Source: Chondrilla cf. caribensis
Taxonomy: Eukaryota; Porifera; Demospongiae; Chondrillida; Chondrillidae
Length of the DNA stretch: 64,000 nucleotides
NCBI GenBank assembly: GCA_964020155.1
Contig: OZ026549.1
Span: 614,633-678,632, forward strand
Direction: 5' to 3'
In this document: piece by piece, positions 15,343 through 28,076 of the stretch
Layout: the number at the start of each line of letters is the position of its first letter
Position numbering within the stretch: position 1 is the stretch's first letter
Made by a program: the position numbers and the translations under genes
The notes under the pieces: model-generated
Seen by the model: only the letters and a program-made list of their open reading frames with translations
Databases searched by the model: none
What the model was told of the DNA's origin: nothing

Positions 15343-18300
15343 CTAAACCAAATCCATTTCTTGCTCTTTATCAACGTCCTTCTTTCCTTTCTTCTTGGAT
15401 ATGCCAGGTAAAGCATAGACAGCACCTCCAACGAGTTTAGTCTCTTTAATCTTTGTTTTGTGTTTGATATTAACTGTGGTATTGGGGCAAGCAATTTCTA
15501 TGTCATCATATCCCGCCAATATCGGTCCTAGCCCTGTAATCTTCACTCCTGGTGGTTGTGTTACTATGTCATCATATCCCGTCGATATCGGTCCTAGCCC
15601 TGTAATTTTCACTCCTGGTTGTGTCACTATGTCATCATATTCTTGAGTCTCCTGATCAAATTGGCGTTTCATTTTTGGTTTGTTGACGCCGTCATACAAA
15701 TGTCCTACTTTGTCTTCCACTATACCCTCATCGCTGTCGTCATCTTCATTGTCATCCCCAGGTGGTTCTCCAACAGCACGGTAGTCAGGTATGCTGTTTT
15801 CCACTGTATCGTAGTAGTCCGCCATGTCATTGTCAACCTGTACTGTATGTGATCTGTTCTTCTTGTGTTTGATCAAAATCACCACAAGGATTATCACCAG
15901 GATCGCCAGGATTACTACAATGGCTCCAGCTACCACTATACCCACTCTTTCCGGAGAATCTATCGGTCCTGCCAATTAGAGTGTGAAAATATTTCATATA
16001 ATTTTATAGCATCCGTTACCATAGAAACAGTACTATTATACAGCAATTTTATATTGTATAAAGCGCTAGCAACAGTATAAAGCGTTAGCAACGGATGCTA
16101 TAATGGTTAAGACATGGACACTCGGGCATTATGACATATAAAATACACTCGCCCTCGGGCGCTTCGCGCCCTCGGGACTCGGTATTTATATGTCATAATG
16201 CCCTTGTGCCCATGTCTTAACCACTAAATAATGTATGTATAGTGTATCTGTAGGATCAGTACGCACACAGTGAGTAGATTATTTTATGTTTGTAAAATGC
16301 TTTGTAGTTCTTTAAATCAACCTTCTCTATGGAGCAAGGCCTTATTGCAATACAAATGAATCTCTGGGAACTTGTAGACCATACTTATGGTTAATTTGTA
16401 GGAACCTGGATGTTAACATGTCCAATATGTTTAGCATTGATCTTATGAGAACAGTGCAACCTCCATTATCAGAACTAGTAAATCTGAACACCCAATTATC
16501 CGAACGACCTGAAATTTGCATCAATCATTTCAATAATAATTATCTACTAACTAGTAAAAAATCAGCATGAGCATCTGAAGCAAGTTGTGAGCAAGTATAA
16601 GCAAGTATTTCTTTCATTCAAGGGCTTTTTTATATTTCAAGGCTTAGAATGTATCTGTGTATAGTTTTAGTTAACATGAAGATGAAATTCTTCATTTTAC
16701 ATATGACTTTAGTTATCCCAACTTTTCACCTACCAGTGCACTTTTTAAAAAATCTAATGTCCCGAGGTGTTTAGATAGCTAAGGTTGTACTCTACATAGG
16801 TTTACACTGTATTTTTGATAAGACAATTGGTCCATTGTAGTGCTACAGTGCTGAGTAGCTGTTGTGTATTATCTTGGCTTGTGGTAGTACCTGTAGATTG
16901 TGCATTTGATGTAGTTATATGTGTGTTACTGTGTGTTGCTGCTGTACATACCTTCGTTTGTTGTGCTTATTGTAGTTGTTGGCATGGTGGGCATAGGGAA
17001 TGGTGTAAGTGTTCCTGTTGACTCTATTCAATGAAGGTATTATATGAGTAATAGGTATCACCACATACTTCCAGCTCTAACTCACTTGTACTCTCCACTG
17101 TTGGGTTGTGTACATAACTTTTTATAGGTTGACTTCCTCCCCCACCTCCAGCTGAGTTGACAGCTACCACTTTGATGTTGTTGTAGGTCTGTCCTCTCTC
17201 AAGTCCTGTTAAGTTGTAGTAGTTGATGTCGTTTGTAGTGTTGATCTCTTGTTGTGTTCCATCTTGTGGAGTGTATTTGATGATGTAATGTCGTATGTCT
17301 CCATTAGGTTCTTTAGGTGGTATCCAGTTTAGTTCAATCCCATCATCAAACACTCTAGTTCTAGTGAGGTGTCTTGGATGAGATGGATCTGTGTAGGATG
17401 TACATGTATGAGATGTTGTAGTCATTTATCCACTGATTAGTGATGTGTGCACACTGCTTATGTGCCCAATTAACTGACCATTGCATCAACTCACTTTGTT
17501 CCTTTGTAGTAACCTCCCTCACAGCTGGTGACTGACTCGTTCTTCTATCATTACCTCCACCAAGTCCCCATGCTGTGATCCTGTACTTGGCACCAGGTAC
17601 TAATGAGGAGAATGTTCTTGATGATCTCATATAATTATTCCCATACTCTCCTACTACTGGTACTCCAAGGTCCAGTCTGTGATATCCAATGATAACCCTC
17701 ACAATACCACTAGGTATGGTACCAATTTTCACAGTGATACTGGTATCAGTACTGGTTGTACCAGTTATAGAGACATCAGGGAGGGTACCTATGGAACGTG
17801 TAAACATTAGACACTGTTATGTACGTAGCATTGGTTTGACCTTTCAGATGTGAAGAATGATGTTTTCCTCAATATTGACTGTTTTAATATGGGGGGTGAC
17901 GGTTCTACTTGTATATATCATGGACCAGACTGAGCGTGGTTGAACAGACAGCATGGTAATGATGTACACATGTTCGTGTTACGTCATGGGAATGGCAACA
18001 TGGCAGCCTATGACAACTCCAACCATAAGATTTAAACTTGATCATCACACTGAGTCTAATATTTAGTTATACATTTTTTCAATTACCCTCTTTCCTTCTA
18101 ATGTATATGTATTTACAGTAAAGTGACTCACAAAGAATGTACTTTGAAAATCATGCAATTTTACTGTACTATAGTTTATAGCGTATGATGTTGAGCATGT
18201 GTCGTGCTCATTTATTATATATTAAATTGTTTTCACTTCAACTTCTGGTATGTTACGCTCAATATACTTAAAATATTATAGATTAACGTGGAGTACTAGA

Positions 18301-20026
18301 AATTAGGCTGGAATTCATGCGCAACAGCTCTGATGAACTTCAGCAAAGGTTTTTATAAACATAACAGAGACACCCAAGTAATTCAAGTGTGGGGGTGGCT
18401 GCCCCACGAGTTTTGATCTCAAATTACATTACAGTTGCATCATTATTACACGGAGTTTTGTAATTTTGTTCAGTGAAGACTAGCACTGGGTAAAGATAAA
18501 ATCACCTCTAGGATTTCATCTAGTTGGACTTCAAATGAAGGTGTACATAATAATATTGTTGTATGCAATGTTTACTCAGCTAGTGGGGCCTTGCTCCCTC
18601 TCAAGAGCTTGTAGGGCATCTGCCCCCACTGCCCCCAATGGTTCCTACACCTATACTATAGGTATGTCATGTTTATTCAGATGATGTATTTGTGGCCTTA
18701 TTCCAACATTGTGTGTGTAGTGATTACTGCAGCACATGTTTGTCAGTTGAGTACAGTAGCAGTAGATCCACTTCTGATCTCAACATCTCCACAAGTGACA
18801 GTTGATACATTGCCTCCATGATATGAGATCATTATAACCTCTCCACTGATCACTCCACACTCAATCAATGCACTACTCACCATTGGATAGGAACAGATAG
18901 TGGTAGATACCAGCACATTTCCCTTCAAAATTCACAAAATTGTTGAAAACTCTATCTTTTATGACTACAGTAGCCATAGATCCACTTATGATCTGATGAA
19001 CATCTTCAATAGTGTCAGTTGATACAGTGCGTCCATGATATGAGAACATAGCCCTTCCACTGCTCAATCTACACTCAATCCTCCCATCTCCTCTATCATT
19101 GTTTGGTGGTTGTAGTTGTTGTTTGTCAGTGATGACTCTCTCATTGAATATCAGTCTCCCATAACTGTGAACAACTTGACCACCTAAAGTACACAGTATG
19201 AAGTAGACCAGTGTATCACCATGGGTTTGTACACAGCGTGCTAGTAATATGCACTTGCAAACACTGACCATTAACATTCAGTTGAAACTGTTGACTAGCT
19301 TCCCTTCCTTCAGCAGTGACGTTACAGGTGTATGTCCCTCCATCACTTGTAGAGGTTATGTTGATGGCTATAATATTGTTGTTGATCTTTCTCCCATCAT
19401 ATCCTGTTTGTTGACACGGTTCATTTGGACATGTCCAGTTATAGTAAGTCTGTAGTCCATGTGGTATTCCACTGATTCTACAAACTAGAATAAGAGTTGT
19501 TCCTAGTGGTAGAGTAGCTGTAGAGTTGAAGGTTGAACTGACTGTGTATCCATCGATCACCACTTTAAGAGTAGTAGGAACTGTGGAGGGAATGAAGTTT
19601 GTGATATATTTTCTTATAATCCTACCATTTTACCCTCACAACCAGTCCTCCTCTCTCTCACAACCAGTCTTCCTCTCTCCCTTACAACCAGTCCTCCTCT
19701 CACCCTCACAACCGGTCCTCCTCTCCCTCACAACCAGTCCTCCTCTCTCCCTTACAACCAGTCCTCCTCTCACCCTCACAACCAGTCCTCTTCTCTCCCT
19801 CACAACCACTCCTCCTCTCACCCTCACAACCAGTCCTCCTCTCACCCTCACAACCACTCCTCTCCTCACACTTACCACTCTCCCACACCTCACAGTCTAC
19901 CATTGTCTGTCCACAGTATAATCCACACACACACACACTATATCTGTTCCTCACCTGATTCTCCATTAGTGGAGAATCAGGTGAGAAACAGATGAGTCCA
20001 CTCCACACACACACACACACACACAT

Positions 20027-20076
<50 letters not shown>

Positions 20077-20172
20077 ACACTACATCTGTTCCTCACCTGA
20101 TTCTCCATTTGATTTAGTGGTGAACACTCCACACACCAGTAGGACACTACAGACTATAGGTAAACCCCTCAT
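15343..20172 (-). CDS. G3: Ig-Ig-FN3-FN3 receptor, near twin of G1
   Basis: Predicted 661 aa. Exons: signal 20097-20172, Ig1 19269-19580, Ig2 18881-19183, FN3-1 17495-17788, FN3-2 17086-17388, stalk 16952-17023, TM plus tail 15343-15968; 662 codons. The signal exon has the same longer form as G1 (76 nt, ending TKSNGES), the stalk has the same 24-aa length, and the tail shares NRSHTVQVDNDM with G1. Unlike G1 the tail has an extra YDDI module, so EYDDI, GYDDI and GYDDI are all present, one inside a VTQPPG variant. The FN3-1 to Ig2 intron repeats the oddities of G1's: a dispersed repeat, a hAT-like remnant and a partial Ig2 copy. A twin-hairpin element sits just upstream of the TM exon. Transcription would place imperfect TG repeats in the 3' UTR. 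Confidence 0.86.
16007..16226 (+). mobile_element. Twin-hairpin element, copy 1 (G3 intron)
   Basis: Two adjacent foldbacks: TAGCATCCGTT...AACGGATGCTA, then TGGTTAAGACATGG...CCATGTCTTAACCA with a GC-rich centre (CCTCGGGCGC). Ends are TAGCATCC and CCACTA, consistent with TA target duplication. The G1 intron has the empty site (ATTTTATAATG). No coding capacity. Confidence 0.7.
16452..16792. mobile_element. pogo/Tigger-like short element in G3 intron
   Basis: Same element and position as in G1, with the right end AGATAGCTAAGGTTGTAC. Confidence 0.5.
18283..18440 (+). repeat. Dispersed repeat R1, copy c
   Basis: At the position in G3 that corresponds to copy b in G1 and almost the same in sequence, so inherited by duplication and not a fresh insertion. 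Confidence 0.55.
18750..18872 (-). pseudogene. Partial Ig2 exon copy in G3 intron
   Basis: This is the counterpart of the G1 fragment at the same intron position (IECGVISGEV, YHGGNVSTVTCGDV). It differs by a few substitutions, including a Cys in place of Ser. It sits immediately next to the real Ig2 donor site, so the two lie in direct tandem. It was probably copied along with the whole G1/G3 unit. Confidence 0.7.
19630..19870. repeat. 24-bp minisatellite, G3 first intron
   Basis: About ten units, the longest array of this minisatellite in the window. Confidence 0.8.
20003..20083. repeat. CA tract in G3 first intron
   Basis: About 80 bp of CA with one ATGCGC interruption, beside the signal exon, as in G1. 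Confidence 0.9.
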
Positions 20173-21500
20173 CTCACTCTACTACTTTACTGGTATCACT
20201 TGTACTCTTGGTAATAGACTACCTTTTGTGAATCTAGACTCCCATTGTGTACTGCTGGCTGTGGTGAGAAAAGTCATGAATATGACTGCCTATGTACTTC
20301 TATGGATTATGCGTGTCAGGTGATGTGAACATGTACAGCTTCATGTGCTGTTTACCAGTAGATGTGTTTGGCAACAGGAGCAGTTGTAATGATTCCATGT
20401 ACATCTTCCTTTCTTGAAGATCTCCCTACTATGGTTGAATGTTGTGGGTGCCGCCTATAGTAGCCCTATGCTAATGGTTCCCCATGTTAAATGAGAATAC
20501 CTGATTCCTGATACCTGTTTTTTGTTCTATTGGTATCATGTCAATTTCAGGTGTATCCGATTTGTCACAAGTCCCGAGGGCGAGTAGACAAATCGTATAC
20601 ACCTCAAAATAGACATAATACAAATAGAACCTCATCTCACTCCACCACTACTAGAATCAGATGTACTGTCTGTACCAGACTGAGCTCTGTGTAGTTAGTG
20701 TGCACTGACCATATAATGTGAAAGGAGCAATATATTGATATTGATAATTGTTGTTTTCCAATTGTGTGGGTTAATGTGCATTGATATGGATTTATGGCTT
20801 CATATGTGCTGTGTGATGTAGTGATGCATGGTTGCATGTACAGTTGTAATTTAATGATTATAATAATAATTATATCTTCCTTTCTTGAGGATTCAACCAT
20901 AATGTATTGTATCTGATGTTGTATATCTGCAACATGATGAATGTGATTATTGTGTAACTACACACTGTCTCATACTAACAGATGTTATGTGGTAGTAGTA
21001 TGTATTCTGCTTATTAAATGTATGTTTAAAGCATTTCCTATTTACATACATACTTTATGTATGTATGTACATATATGCTTTTACTTGCAAATGCTCATCC
21101 ATCACCATCTCTTTGCACTGTTGGCAGTTCTACAACTTCATTGACCTTTGTACTACATTTCATTGGGTACTAATTGTGAGGAAGCCATGTATACACATAC
21201 CTACCACAGTATGTATTCCCCTCATTGGAGGTGTTGTGCAAGAGGTTAGTCTTACACAGACCTGGCTTACTTGGGTCTCAAGCTATTTTAACATGCATGG
21301 TGTGTGGTCGTGGTCACTGAGAAGAGGAGAGATTTGCATGATTTGATGAAGTGTGACATATGGGTTATCACTGGGTGTAGGGTGGGCCACCCAGCTAGTT
21401 GTACATATGTAATATTTGGCAGTTCACTAGGGCATGCAAGTGTGTACATATGCATGACAGAAAATAATTGCATTGTAGCACATGTATCCACGTACATTCA
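20173..21500. other. Intergenic: G3 5' flank and G4 3' flank
   Basis: Contains the hairpin at 20539 and the standard array flanks. No exon, RNA gene or clear core promoter seen. Confidence 0.5.
20539..20615. repeat. Conserved 5'-flank hairpin, G3
   Basis: Same structure; the loop reads GTCCCGAGGGCGAGT, the least eroded version. Confidence 0.55.
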
Positions 21501-21504
21501 CATA

Positions 21505-21538
21505 CACGCACAAATACACCCACACACACACACAAACA

Positions 21539-21619
<81 letters not shown>

Positions 21620-21660
21620 ACACACACACACACACACACTTACACACACACACACACACA
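21505..21660. repeat. CA tract in G4 3' UTR
   Basis: About 150 bp of CA with TTACAC interruptions near 21618 and 21640. Confidence 0.9.
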
Positions 21661-21738
21661 GCTGTTGTTTACAATAGTTAAGGATTACTATAATGTGCCA
21701 AGGTCACTCTGTGCTTGATAGTGGCTCCTAAGTCATTT

Positions 21739-24700
21739 CTAAACAGAATCCATTTCTTGATCTTCATCAACTTCCTTCATACCTTTCTTCTTGGACATGT
21801 CAGGTACAGCATAGACAACACCTCCAATGAGTCTAGTCTCTTTGATCTTTGTTTTCTGTTTGATATTAGCTGTGGTGTTGGGGCTAACAAGTTCTACGTC
21901 CTCACATCCCACCGATATCGGTCCTAACCCTGTACTCTTCACTCCTGGTTGTGTCACTGTGTCATCGTATTCTTGAGTCTCCTGATCAAATTGGAGTTCC
22001 ATTGTTGGTTTGTTGACGTCATCATACAAATAACCTACTTTGTCTTCCACAATACCCTCATCTTCATCCCCATCCCCCACAGTGGCAGGCTTGGTGTCTT
22101 CCAGTGTATCATAGTGTTCCAAAACGTCATTGTAAACCTGTACTGTATGTGATTTGTTCTTAGCTCTCTTCTTCTTGTGTTTGATCAAAATCACCACAAC
22201 GATTATCACCAGGATCATCAGGATGAGTACAATGATTGCACCTACCACTACACCTGCTATTGCTGGTAGTAGATAATCTGTAGGTCCTGCCAATAAGAGT
22301 GTGAAAGTATTTCATATAATTTTATAATGTGTAGTGTATCTGAAGGATCCAGTATACACACGTTTAGCATATTATTTTGTGTCCATAAAATGTTTTGTAG
22401 TATTTAAACCTACCTTCTGTATGGAGCATGGCCCTATTGCAAGTCATTGTGAGGTATGTGTGTATCTCACATGTATGATATTGATGACAAATCCATGTAG
22501 TTTGTGGTACATGCATGAGTGATATAGGTGTGTGGTATTGTACAGATGTGGACGTCATCGATAAGGCTCCATTAAGGGGAGGCCCCCTCCTCCCTGGCCC
22601 TGAATCTTTTTATCCATTATTTTATTGATCTATGATATTGTCATTTCATGTCATTGAATGTAATATACTTGGCCCTTTTTGAAAATTTGACCGTGATTTG
22701 ATTATTATTATTTTTAGGATTTAAATTTGATTATTATTCTAATTGAATCTCTGGGAACATGTAGACCATACTGACAGTTGGGTTTGTAGGGACCTGAGCG
22801 TTAACATGTCCAATCGATCAGTATAGCTTTTGATATTATAATAACAGTGCAACCTCCATTATCAGAACTAGTTTATCTATTAATCGAACGACCAGAAAAG
22901 TACATCAATCATTTCAATACTTGTTATGTAAGAATGGCTTCCCAGAGCTAAATAGTAGTAAAATTGAGTGTCTAAAATATAAAATAGGTTGTGAACAAAT
23001 ATATGTAAGCAAGTATCCCTTTTATTCAAAGGCTTGTTCATATTTTAAGGCTCATAGTGTATTTTGTTAAAACGAAGATGAAATTCCTTATTTTACACAT
23101 GCCTTGAGTTATCCATATTATATTTTATTTATCAGAGCACTTATTAGAAATATAATGGCCACAGAAGTTTGGAAAACTAAGGTTGCACCTCACATAGGTT
23201 CACACTGTATGTTTGCTAAGACAATTGGGCTATTGTAGTGCTCCAGTGCTGTGTAGCTGTTGTGCAGTATCTTAAGATGTACATTTGATGTTTTACTGTG
23301 TGTTGCTGTGGTACATACCTTCAGTTGATGTGCTGATCGTCGTAGCTGGTGTGCTGGTTGTAGGAGATGGTGTGCTGGTTGTAGGAGATGGTGCGCTGGT
23401 TGTAGGAGATGGTGTGCTAGTTGTAGGAGATGGTGTGCTGGTTGTAAAAGATAGTGTCCTGGTTGTAGAGGATGGTGCGCTGGTTGTAAGAGATGGTGAG
23501 TTGGTTGTAAGAGATGGTGAATTGGTTGTAGGAGATGGTGTGCTGGTTGTAGAAGATAATGTCCTGGTTGTAGGAGACGGTGTGCTGGTTGCTGGAGATG
23601 GTGTGCTGGTTGTAGAAGATGGTTTAGGTGTTCCTATTGACTCTAATCGATGAAGGTATTATATGAATTAGTATAGACATCACTCTCAATACCTCCAACT
23701 CTAACTCACTTGTACTCTCCACTGTTGGGTTGTGTACATAACTTGTTATAGGTTGACTTCCTCCCCCACGTCCAGCTGAGTTGACAGCTACCACTGTGAT
23801 GTTGTTGTAGGTCTGTCCTCTCTCTAGTCCTGTTAAGTTGTAGTAGTTGATGTTGTTTGCAGTGTTGATCTCTTGTTGTGTTCCATCTTGTGTAGTGTAT
23901 TTGATGATGTAATGCCGTATGTCTCCATTAGGTTCTCTAGGTGGTATCCAGTTTAGTTCAATCCCATCATCGAAAGGTCTAGTTCTAGTGAGGTGTCTTG
24001 GAGGAGATGGATCTGTGGAGGATGTACATGTATGTATATGAGATGTTCTAGGCATTTATTCGCTGATTAGTGCACACTGCTTATGTGACCAATTAATTGA
24101 CCATTGCATCAACTCACATTGTTCCATTGTAGTAACCTCCCTCACAGCTGGTGACTGACTCCTTCTATCGCCACCTCCACCAAGTCCCCATGCTGTGATC
24201 CTGTACTTAGCACCAGGTACCAGTGAGGAGAATGTTCTTGATGATCTCCTATAATTATTCCCATACTCTCCTACTACTGGTACTCCAAGGTCCAGTCTGT
24301 GATATCCAATGATAACCCTCTCAATACCACTAGGTATGGTACCAAAGGTCACCTTGATACTGGTACCAGTACTGGTTGTACCAGTTATAGAGACATCAGG
24401 GAGGTTACCTATGGAGCATAACTTGATTATTACATCGATTATTTTACTTACAGTATGTTCATTAAAGACTAACACAGGGCCCAACATAAAACAACCCTAG
24501 GCCTACGATAGGATTTCAGCATGTTGGACTTTAAATGAGGGTATACACAAACTATAGGCTTGCAATGTTTACTCAGCTAGTGGGGTCTTGCCCACTATCA
24601 GCAGAGCTTGTAGGGCATCTGCCCCTACTGCCCCCAATGGCTTCTACACCTACGTATGCTATAGGTATGTGGTGTTTATTCAGATGATGTATTTGTGACC

Positions 24701-25910
24701 TTATTCCAACATTGTGTGTGTAGTGATTACTAAAGCACATGTTGTCAGTGTAGACAACACCTCGACCCTAACTCTACCCACTACTCACCATTGGATAGGA
24801 ACACGTAGTTGTAGATACCAGCACATTCCCCTTCAAAAGTCACAAAATTGTTGAAAACACTATATCTAATCACTAAAGTAGCAGTAGATCCTCTTATGAT
24901 CTGATAAGATAACATGAGTGTAGGATACTGGAACCCAGCCTTTCCACTGCTCATTCTACACTCAATCCTCCCATCTCCACTATCATTGTTTGGTGGTTGT
25001 AGTTGTTGTTTGTCAGTGATGACTCTCTCATGGAATATCAGTCTCCCATAACTGTGAACAACTTGCCCACCTAAAGTACACAGTATGAAGTAGACCAGTG
25101 TATCACCATGGGTATGTACACACTGTACTAGTAATATGCATTTGCAAACACTGACCAATAACATTCAGTTGAAACTGTTGACTAGCTTCCTTTCCTCCAG
25201 CAGTGACAGTACAGGTGTATGTCCCTCCATCACTTGTAGAGGTTATGTTGATGGCTATAATATTGTTGTTGATCTTTCTCCCAGCATATCCTGTTAGTTG
25301 ACACGGTTCATTTGGACATGTCCAGTGATAGTTAGTCTGTAGTCCATGTGGTATTCCACTGATTCTACAAACTAGAATAAGAGTTGTTCCTAATGGTAGA
25401 GTAGCTGTAGAGTTGATGGATGAACTGACTGTGTATCCATCAATCACCACATTAAGAGTTGTAGGATCTGTGGAGGGAGAGAAGGTGTATGAAGGGGTGT
25501 ACATTAAGTGTATTATAGCTTGGTGATATGTTTAATACATATTTAATAATTTAATAATTATATTCCTCCTCTCACCCACACAACTGGTCCTCCTCTCCCT
25601 CACAACGAGTCCTATTCTCTCCCTCGCAACCATTCTTCTCTCTCCCTCACAACCACTCCTCCTCTCACCCTCACAACCACTCCTCCTCACCCTCACAACC
25701 ACTCCTCTCTCTCCCTCACAACCAGTCTTCCTCTCACCCTCACAACCATTTATCTTCTCCCACTTACCACTCTCCCACACCTCACAGTCTGCCATTGTCT
25801 GTACACAGTATAATCTACACACACACACACTGTCCCTCACCTGATTTACCCTTAGTAGTGAACACTCCACACACCAGTAGGACACTACAGACTATAGGTA
25901 AACTCCTCAT
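21739..25910 (-). CDS. G4: Ig-Ig-FN3-FN3 receptor with long stalk and reduced tail
   Basis: Predicted 709 aa. Exons: signal 25841-25910, Ig1 25156-25467, Ig2 24789-25070, FN3-1 24118-24408, FN3-2 23710-24012, stalk 23319-23642, TM plus tail 21739-22286; 710 codons. Ig2 is 21 bp shorter than in most members, with the loss in the variable middle (FQYPTLMLSYQ replaces the usual FSYHG segment). The 108-aa stalk is the longest single stalk exon, made mostly of a 21-bp/7-aa unit (TPSPTTS). The tail is the poorest in tyrosines of class A: the YYSAV stretch is deleted, EYDDI has become EYDDT, and the next module reads GCEDV with Cys in place of Tyr. VYNDV, HYDTL, LYDDV and VYAVP remain. The FN3-1 donor follows T rather than A, which changes the junction residue but keeps the frame. 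Confidence 0.85.
22845..23190. mobile_element. pogo/Tigger-like short element in G4 intron
   Basis: More diverged copy with left CAGTGCAACCTCCATTATC. The right end GGTTGCAC is the best match to the left terminus of any copy. Confidence 0.5.
23330..23625 (-). repeat. 21-bp coding minisatellite of the G4 stalk
   Basis: About thirteen units of a 21-bp repeat, translated TPSPTTS with variants. Shorter versions form the stalks of G2, G6, G7 and part of G10. Confidence 0.85.
25563..25760. repeat. 24-bp minisatellite, G4 first intron
   Basis: About eight units with several partial ones (CCTCACAACCACTCCTCCTC). Confidence 0.75.
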
Positions 25911-26281
25911 CTCACTCTATCACAGTGACTATACTGTTATCAGATGTACTGTCAGTACTAGACTTCCTTTGGTGAATCTAGACTCCCATTATGTACTGCT
26001 GGCTGTGGTGAGTAAGGTTATGAATATGACCAGATATGAACTTCTGTGGTTTATGGGTGTCAGGTGATGTGAACTTGTACAGCTTCATGTGCTGTTTACC
26101 AGTAGATGTGTTTGCAACAAGTGCAGTTGTAATGATTCCATGTACATCTTCCTTTTTTGAAGATCTCCCTACTATGGTTGAATGTTCTGGGTGTCACTTA
26201 TAGTAACCCTTGGCTAACGGTTCCCCAGGTTAAATGAGAATACCCGATTTCTGATACCTGTTGTCTGTTCTATTGGTATCA

Positions 26282-26358
26282 TGTCTATTTGGGGTGTATC
26301 CGATTTGTCTCAAGTCACGAGGGCGAATAGACAAATTGTATACACCTCAAAATAGACA
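26282..26358. repeat. Conserved 5'-flank hairpin, G4
   Basis: Same structure with arms TGTCTATTTGGGGTGTATCC and GTATACACCTCAAAATAGAC. Confidence 0.55.
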
Positions 26359-26652
26359 TAATACAAATGGAACCTCATCTCACTCCACCACTACTAGAAT
26401 CAGATGTACTGTCTGTACCAGACTGAGCTCTGTGTAGTTAGTGTGCACTGACCATATAATGAGAAAGGGAGCAATACTTTGATATCGATAATTGCTGTTT
26501 TCCAATAGTGTGGGTTAATGTGCATTGATATGTGTTTATGGCTTCATATGTGCTGTGTGGTGTAATTATGTACAATTGACAACTTCACTTGTTGTGTACT
26601 AGTAGATATGCATGGTTGCATGTACAGTTGCAATGATTATAATAATAATAAT

Positions 26653-27057
26653 CCGTATAACCGGAAATATTGGCAGAAAGAATATTTGGCAATTTGTTGA
26701 ATTTTAGGGTATTTTGGCAGTTTTTATTTTGGCGGATAGCAAGCCCAGGTTATAATTATATTCATAGCCACAGTTACTGTGTTACCCAATATAAAAACTT
26801 CAATGCTTGAAATGACTTTTGAAAATGGAGTTTTCAATCAACAGCTGTATTCCATTCCTTTCTCTTGAAGTACCGATACATTGCCATGATTATTCAAGCC
26901 ACACGGATGCACAATGTCGGATTACGTCACTTTATTGTGACGTAATCCTGATGTTTGGCACGGGTGCTATTATTTTGGCGCATATTATGTTGACGGTAGT
27001 CGATCAAACCGCCAAACCGCCGAAATAAAATGACCGCCAATATTTCCAGTTATACGG
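26653..27057. mobile_element. TIR element of about 405 bp
   Basis: Terminal repeats CCGTATAACCGGAAATATTGGC and GCCAATATTTCCAGTTATACGG match with one difference over 22 bp. The interior repeats TTTTGGCGG-like motifs near both ends. Paralogous flanks lack it. No transposase frame; a MITE of unassigned superfamily. Confidence 0.65.
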
Positions 27058-27862
27058 TATATAATCCTTTTTTGAAATTCATATCATAATGCATTGTATC
27101 TGATGTTGTATAACTGTTTGATTGTGATGTCATGTACTATTTATGTCCAAGCCACATCTGTGCAACATGATATAAGTGATTACTGTGTAACTACACACTG
27201 TCTCATACTAACAGATGTTATGTGGTAGTAGTATGTATTCTCCTTATTGCATGTATGTTTGAACCATTTCCTATTTACATACGTACCTTATGTATGTATG
27301 TACTTATATGCTTTTACTTGCAAGTCCTCATTCATCACCATCTCTTTGCACTGTTGGCAGTTCTACAACTTTGTTTACTACATTTCATTGGGTGCTAATT
27401 GTGAGGAAGCCATGGATAGGCATACCCACCACAGTATGTATTCCCCTCATTGGAGGTGTTGTGTAAGAGGTTAGTCTTACACAGACCTGGCTTACTTGGG
27501 TCTCAAGCTATTTGAACATGCATGGTGTGTGGTCGTGGTCACTGAGAAGAGGAGAGATTTGCATGATTTGATGAAGTGTGACATAGGGGTTATCACTGGG
27601 TGTAGGGTGGGCCATCCAGCTAGTTGTACATATGTAATATTTGGCAGTTGACTAGGGCATGCAAGTGTGTACGTATGCATGCACCATATGGTCAATGGTA
27701 TGTATTTAGGTATAATCGGAATAAAATATGATTTTAATTGTTGTTGAATGCTGTTCAATTGATGATGATGATGTTGCTAAAGTGTTGAAGTGAATATTTT
27801 GATACGAATACAGATGAGTACAATTAGAAAAACAGAAAATAATTCCATTGTAGCACATGTAC

Positions 27863-28010
<148 letters not shown>

Positions 28011-28076
28011 CTGTTGTTTGCAATAGTTAAGGACTACTATAATGTAGCAAGGTTTCTCCGTGCTCGATAGTGGCTC

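Larger units (their letters stand above)
25911..27850. other. Intergenic: G4 5' flank and G5 3' flank
   Basis: Standard array flanks plus a TIR element at 26653-27057 that accounts for the extra length. No exon recognised. Confidence 0.5.

Noticed and set aside
19249..19455. Conserved + strand frame of about 68 codons antisense to Ig1 in most genes
   Set aside because: It mirrors the highly conserved Ig1 coding strand, so its conservation needs no extra gene. No own start context or domain.
23330..23625. Regularly spaced repeats checked as a CRISPR array
   Set aside because: Units are contiguous 21-bp coding repeats without unique spacers, in an animal gene.
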